From: Ancylobacter vacuolatus
Lineage (GTDB): Bacteria; Pseudomonadota; Alphaproteobacteria; Rhizobiales; Xanthobacteraceae
Reading direction: 5' to 3'
Length of the DNA: 64,000 nt
Assembly: GCF_030813595.1 (NCBI RefSeq)
Contig: NZ_JAUSUH010000009.1
Coordinates: forward strand, 62,001 to 126,000
Shown here: piece after piece, positions 63,172 to 64,000 of the stretch
How the letters are laid out: each line of letters opens with the position of its first letter
Position numbering within the stretch: the first letter of the stretch is position 1
Translations under genes and position numbers: made by a program
The notes under the pieces: generated by a model
Told to the model about the DNA's origin: nothing
What the model saw: only the letters and a program-made list of their open reading frames with translations
The model's database searches: none

Positions 63172-64000
63172 GAGGCGAGCTTCGGGTTGAGCGCGTCGCG
63201 CAGCCAGTCGCCAAAGATGTTCACCGACAGGGAGAGCAGTACCAGCAGCAGCCCGGGCAGCGCGCTGATCCACCAGTCGCCGGAGAACACGAACTCATTG
63301 CCGATCCGCACCAGCGAGCCGAGCGAGGGCTGGGTCGAGGGCAGGCCGACGCCGAGGAAGGACAGCGTCGATTCGGTCAGGATCGCCAGAGCGAGATTGA
63401 TGGTGGCGATCACCAGCACCGGGCCGAGCACATTGGGCAGGATATGGGAGATGAGGATGCGCGGCGTACTCACCCCGGTCACTTTCGCCGCCAGCACATA
63501 GTCGCGTCCGCGCTCCACCAGCACGAGGCCGCGCACCGTGCGGGCATACTGGACCCAGAACGAGGCGGCGATGGCGGCAATGAGGATAGGCACCGCCAGT
63601 TCGGCATGCAGCGCCGCCGGCATGGCGGTGCGCGCCACCCCGTCGATCAGCAGGGCGATCAGGATGGCGGGAAAGCTCAGCTGCACATCGGCCGCGCGCA
63701 TGATGAAGGCGTCGAGCACGCCACCGAAATAGCCGGCGATCAGCCCCAGCAGCACGCCGGCAAGGGCGGCGGCGGCGACACTGGCGAGGCCCACCACCAG
63801 CGAGGTGCGCAGCCCGTAGAGCATGGCCGAGAGCATGTCGCGGCCCTGCGGGTCGGTGCCGAGCAGATAGACATCACCGAACATCCCCTCGACGCAGGGC
63901 GGCAGGCGGGCATCGGCGGCATTGGCGGCGGCGGGATCGAAGGCGTCATACGGCGCCAGGACAGGCGCGCCCATCGCCGCGACCAGCAAAGCGAGGCCGA
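63168..64000 (-). CDS. Dipeptide/oligopeptide-type ABC permease (DppC-like), 5' end missing
   Basis: About 277 residues are in the window; the start codon lies beyond the right edge. The visible part starts inside the first membrane helix (GLALLVAAMG), followed by the DppC-type LGTDPQGRDMLSAMLYG, several further helices and the EAA loop (YVLAAKVTGVSTPRILISHI) before the C-terminus. DppC-type permeases import peptides, nickel or small cationic compounds. Its DppB-like partner and the binding protein should lie beyond the window. Confidence 0.92.
   Translation of the reverse strand, partial: GLALLVAAMGAPVLAPYDAFDPAAANAADARLPPCVEGMFGDVYLLGTDPQGRDMLSAMLYGLRTSLVVGLASVAAAALAGVLLGLIAGYFGGVLDAFIMRAADVQLSFPAILIALLIDGVARTAMPAALHAELAVPILIAAIAASFWVQYARTVRGLVLVERGRDYVLAAKVTGVSTPRILISHILPNVLGPVLVIATINLALAILTESTLSFLGVGLPSTQPSLGSLVRIGNEFVFSGDWWISALPGLLLVLLSLSVNIFGDWLRDALNPKLAS

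Overview
The window is very GC-rich, has short intergenic gaps and is full of ATGA or GTGA stop/start overlaps. The gene families point to an alphaproteobacterium of the Hyphomicrobiales: TRAP, Liv, Pot and Dpp transporters, LysR regulators, an isoquinoline-oxidoreductase-like Mo enzyme and a CheC-containing chemosensory operon. A Xanthobacteraceae/Ancylobacter-like host is an inference from this mix, not something the sequence proves. I saw no rRNA, tRNA, CRISPR array, phage gene or insertion sequence.

Layout. (1) 1-2411: end of a two-subunit Mo/Fe-S dehydrogenase, closed by a near-perfect terminator. (2) 2491-19210: a type I secretion island with two giant paralogous RTX proteins (about 2,063 and 1,995 aa), each with an N-terminal metallophosphoesterase. 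Their ABC exporter and HlyD-type adaptor lie between them, with a LysR gene. No outer-membrane TolC gene is in view. (3) 19491-21147: an ArgP-like regulator divergent from a LysE/ArgO amino-acid exporter whose start carries a 15-bp tandem repeat. (4) 21520-28081: a tetronate (four-carbon sugar acid) operon with an L-gulonate-3-dehydrogenase-like enzyme, GntR regulator, OtnK kinase, DctPQM TRAP transporter and OtnC decarboxylase-aldolase. (5) 28160-34254: a minus-strand Pot-type ABC operon ending in a proline-racemase-family gene, with a divergent GlxA-type AraC regulator.

(6) 34400-46843: an eleven-gene chemosensory operon in the order MCP, triple-CheW, CheB, HEAT protein, CheR, CheY, CheA, small STAS-like protein, CheY, CheC, hybrid kinase. 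The receptor has no membrane segment and carries two signalling tips, so this looks like an alternative-function chemosensory system rather than classical flagellar taxis. (7) 46855-64000: a catabolic island with a LysR, a RidA protein, a Liv ABC transporter with fused LivH-LivM, an arginase-like protein, a Rieske oxygenase, a D-2-hydroxyacid dehydrogenase, a TIM-barrel hydrolase and a gamma-glutamyltransferase-family enzyme. Facing these are a GAF protein, a deaminase-type amidohydrolase and a Dpp-type peptide ABC transporter that runs off the right edge. Several of these enzymes carry substitutions at normally conserved catalytic positions, so the substrate is probably not the textbook one.

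The observations most worth following up are: the double-tip receptor with its triple CheW and CheC; the tetronate operon that appears able to skip the usual isomerase; the arginase-like and proline-racemase-like proteins that lack a key catalytic residue; and the twin RTX phosphoesterases that share an upstream motif.
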